Below, piece by piece: positions 4,682 to 6,740 of a DNA stretch of 6,740 nucleotides. This DNA is from Patescibacteria group bacterium UBA6102 (GTDB taxonomy: Bacteria; Patescibacteriota; Minisyncoccia; Minisyncoccales; UBA5738). The DNA lies in NCBI GenBank assembly GCA_002423555.1, contig DIWQ01000008.1:1-6740 (forward strand). Reading direction: 5' to 3'. Each line of letters starts with the position of its first letter. The stretch's first letter is position 1. The notes under the pieces were generated by a model. That model was not told the DNA's origin. It saw only the letters and a list, made by a program, of their open reading frames with translations, and ran no database searches. The position numbers were made by a program, and so were the translations under genes.

Positions 4682-5801
4682 ATATGGGAGTGATAATCGC
4701 AGTCGCGACAAAGCCGACCAGCAGCCCCGCAAAAACCATCAAAACCGGCTCAATGGCCGCCGACAAATTTTTCGCCGCGCCGTTCATTTCGTCTTCACAC
4801 ATTCGCGACACGCAGATCAGGGAATCTTCCAGCGACCCCGACATCTCTCCAGCGCATATAATTTGCGCCGCCAGTGAAGGGAAAATTTTTTCTTCGGCCA
4901 TATTCTCGCCGATTGATCCTCCGGAACGGGCCGCCAAAGCGCTTTTTCCGAACGCGCGGCAATAAGCCAAATTGCCCGATGATTTTCCCGCCAATTCCAA
5001 GGACGCCACAATTCCCCCGCCGCCGCGCAAAAGCAAACAAAGGGCGCGGCAGGAATTCGCCATATGATAATTTTTGAAAATCGCGCCCAGCATCGGCAGG
5101 CGCAACAGCCAGTAATCAAAGAAAATCTTCGCTTTTTCCGTTCTGATCAGTAAGCGCCAAACCAAAACCGCCGCCAAAAAAATAATTCCGGCAAGCCACC
5201 AATAATCACGCATTAAGGCGGCGAAAAAAATTAACAAATTCGTGCTCCACGGCAGATCGCCCCTTAAACCGGAAAAAACGGGCAGAATTTTGGGAAAGAT
5301 GTAAACGGAAAGAAAAATGACAATTCCGACAGTGGCAATCAAAATAAAGACCGGATAGATCAGCGCGGCGGCAACGCTTCTTTTCAATTCGCGCCTTTTT
5401 TGCATTTCGCCGGACAGATAATCCAGATTTTGCGCCAAACTGCCGCTTGATTCCCCGATGTGCACGACGTTAACCGCCAGATCGCCGAACACGCCGGCGT
5501 CTTTCATTGCCCGCGCCAGCGGCTTCCCTTGTTCAACCGCCAAGCGCAAACCGGCGACTAAGTTTTTAACTTCCTGCCGGGACACGTTTTTTTCCATCAT
5601 TTTTATGGCACTGTTGATTGAAATTCCGGCTTTCGCCATTATTGCCAGTTTTTTGATGAAAACGATACGCTCCGATTCTGAAAACCAAAGCCGAATCCAA
5701 AAAGCTTTCGTCGCGGTTGAAATTTTTTCGCCGTTAAAAACCCGCTTTTTCGGAAATGCGGCCAAAGGGAATTTTTTAATAGAATCAATTAATCTATTCA
5801 T
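4653..5801 (-). CDS. pilC: Type IV pilus inner-membrane platform protein PilC (T2SF/GspF family)
   Basis: PilC is the polytopic membrane platform that couples PilB to pilin insertion into the growing filament. The 382-residue product has two repeated cytoplasmic T2SF domains, at about 42-140 and 240-345. Each carries the conserved G-x-x-SG-x-L signature (IGESSGSL at 116-122, AGEMSGSL at 317-324). Membrane segments lie at about 145-170, 201-219 and 350-373. Length is close to the usual figure of about 400. The ATG at 5801 is preferred over the in-frame Met at 5897 because the extra 32 residues would lie entirely inside pilB; the chosen start gives an 8-nt ATGAATAG overlap that fits translational coupling. 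No good Shine-Dalgarno precedes it. A Gly-rich turn (RGGGGI, 259-264) sits where relatives usually have an SGxxI-like turn. It overlaps the next gene by 29 nt. Confidence 0.95.
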   Translation of the reverse strand: MNRLIDSIKKFPLAAFPKKRVFNGEKISTATKAFWIRLWFSESERIVFIKKLAIMAKAGISINSAIKMMEKNVSRQEVKNLVAGLRLAVEQGKPLARAMKDAGVFGDLAVNVVHIGESSGSLAQNLDYLSGEMQKRRELKRSVAAALIYPVFILIATVGIVIFLSVYIFPKILPVFSGLRGDLPWSTNLLIFFAALMRDYWWLAGIIFLAAVLVWRLLIRTEKAKIFFDYWLLRLPMLGAIFKNYHMANSCRALCLLLRGGGGIVASLELAGKSSGNLAYCRAFGKSALAARSGGSIGENMAEEKIFPSLAAQIICAGEMSGSLEDSLICVSRMCEDEMNGAAKNLSAAIEPVLMVFAGLLVGFVATAIITPIYGITQLLQK

Positions 5802-6740
5802 AAAACACGCGCAAAACTTCTTCAATGGACGTAACACCGGCAAAAGCCTTCGCAAGTCCGTCGCCGGCCATCGGCAACATTCCCTGATTGGCGGCAATCT
5901 GTTTCAATCTTTTGGGCGATTCGCGGCGCAAAATCGCTTCCCTGATTTCTGGGGTCAAAATCAAAACTTCATTGATACTTGTGCGTCCCGCGTATCCCGT
6001 GCCGGAACATTGATCGCATCCAGCGCCAAAAAAGAAATCGCGGGCGGCAATGTTTTTTCGCAATGCCGCCCGAAGGCCGGCAAGATCGGCATCGCCGAGC
6101 GTTTTTTGGATTTTGCAATGCGGGCAAATTTTCCGCACCAGCCTTTGCGCGATCACGACATTGACCGTGGAAGCGATCAGATAGCCTTCGGCCTTCATAT
6201 CCAAAAGCCGCGGCAAAGCCGCGGCCGCATCGTTGGTGTGCAAAGTGGAAAGCAAAAGATGTCCCGTGAGCGCGGCGTTGATCGCGATCCCCGCGGTTTC
6301 CGCGTCGCGAATCTCTCCCACCATGATAATGTCGGGATCCTGGCGCAAAAGCCCGCGCAATCCGGAAGCGAACGTCAGCCCCGATCGCGAATTTGTCTGG
6401 ATTTGGCAAATTCCGGGAATCGCGTATTCCACCGGATCCTCCACCGTGATGATGGAAACTTCCGGGGTGTTCAAACTTTTGAGCAAGGCATAGAGAGTGG
6501 TGGTCTTGCCCGATCCGGTGGGACCCGTGCACAAAATCATCCCGTAGGGTTTGCAAATCGCCGCCCGCAATTTTTGCGCACTGACCGCGGAAAATCCCAA
6601 GCTTTCCAATGTGAATGTTCCCGTTTGTTCGGCCAGCAAACGCAGGACCGCGTTTTCGCCGTAATATGTCGGCGACACCGAAGCGCGAACATCCAACGGC
6701 CGCCCGGCGGCGATCATCCGGAAACGCCCGTCTTGCGGCG
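5794..6740 (-). CDS. pilB: Type IV pilus assembly ATPase PilB (GspE/PilB family), C-terminal 314 residues, 5' end outside window
   Basis: This is the cytoplasmic hexameric ATPase that powers pilin polymerisation through PilC. The visible part starts in the middle of the gene at a PQDGRFR segment, typical of the region before the ATPase core; the frame is still open at 6740, so the Met at 6717 is internal. Counting the first visible Pro as residue 1, the motifs are Walker A GPTGSGKT (72-79), Asp box TVEDPVEY (98-105), Walker B DPDIIMVGEIRD (135-146) and His box GHLLLSTLHTND (159-170). Two CxxC pairs (205/208 and 241/244) match the zinc-binding tetracysteine of PilB and GspE. The C-terminus has the family's usual DGLAKAFAGVTSIEEVLRV ending. 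All catalytic motifs are intact. PilB is preferred over PilT because of the tetracysteine and the direct coupling to pilC. The stop TAG overlaps the pilC start by 8 nt. The N-terminal region is not visible. Confidence 0.96.
   Translation of the reverse strand, partial: PQDGRFRMIAAGRPLDVRASVSPTYYGENAVLRLLAEQTGTFTLESLGFSAVSAQKLRAAICKPYGMILCTGPTGSGKTTTLYALLKSLNTPEVSIITVEDPVEYAIPGICQIQTNSRSGLTFASGLRGLLRQDPDIIMVGEIRDAETAGIAINAALTGHLLLSTLHTNDAAAALPRLLDMKAEGYLIASTVNVVIAQRLVRKICPHCKIQKTLGDADLAGLRAALRKNIAARDFFFGAGCDQCSGTGYAGRTSINEVLILTPEIREAILRRESPKRLKQIAANQGMLPMAGDGLAKAFAGVTSIEEVLRVFYE

Noticed and set aside
5802..5897. Longer pilC with 32 more N-terminal residues
   Set aside because: The extension lies wholly in pilB coding sequence, resembles no PilC N-terminus, and the downstream ATG gives a typical short overlap.
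1..6740. Search for tRNA, rRNA, CRISPR arrays, insertion sequences and attachment sites
   Set aside because: No regularly spaced repeats, transposase-like frames, terminal inverted repeats or tRNA-like foldable segments were seen; nearly the whole window is accounted for by pilus and surface protein genes.

Overview
The window holds most of a type IV pilus assembly and pilin operon, followed by a separately promoted secreted cysteine-rich protein. Every supported gene lies on the minus strand, so the window reads from right (6740) to left (1). Both outer genes run off the window: pilB lacks its 5' end at 6740, and the cysteine-rich gene lacks its 3' end at position 1.

The likely source is a Patescibacteria (Candidate Phyla Radiation) bacterium, probably of the Parcubacteria type, with moderate GC. 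This is inference. It rests on the pilin style (the INPARQ segment, and a CLVPTY...LP.DP region before the C-terminus), the PilV-like pilin carrying LVIVD-like repeats, the CGDG...CP.DC cysteine motif beside Ig-like and PKD-like domains, and the near absence of Shine-Dalgarno sequences. UGA acts as stop, since two genes end in ATGA start/stop overlaps. This argues against the UGA=Gly code of Gracilibacteria and Absconditabacteria.

Layout, in transcription order: pilB assembly ATPase (6740-5794, partial); pilC inner-membrane platform (5801-4653, 8-nt overlap); GspH/FimU-like minor pilin (4681-4184, 29-nt overlap); PilV/GspI-like minor pilin fused to a predicted seven-blade beta-propeller (4170-2719); PilW/GspJ-like minor pilin (2722-2315, 4-nt overlap); PilX/GspK-position minor pilin without Glu5 (2318-1938, 4-nt overlap); canonical major-type pilin (1898-1374). 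The operon ends in a long GC-rich hairpin and then an intrinsic terminator (1356-1281). Next comes a consensus sigma70-type promoter (1274-1246) driving the cysteine-rich secreted protein (1216 to beyond 1).

Working model: PilB powers assembly on PilC. The four minor pilins, in the same order as fimU-pilV-pilW-pilX of Pseudomonas, would form the priming and tip complex, and the last gene would supply the filament subunit. The propeller on the PilV-like subunit would then be displayed at the tip, a role filled in Pseudomonas by the separate protein PilY1. The propeller-coding DNA is much poorer in GC than the pilin module it is joined to, which suggests a swapped or acquired domain. No retraction ATPase (pilT), prepilin peptidase (pilD) or alignment genes (pilM, pilN, pilO) are visible here.
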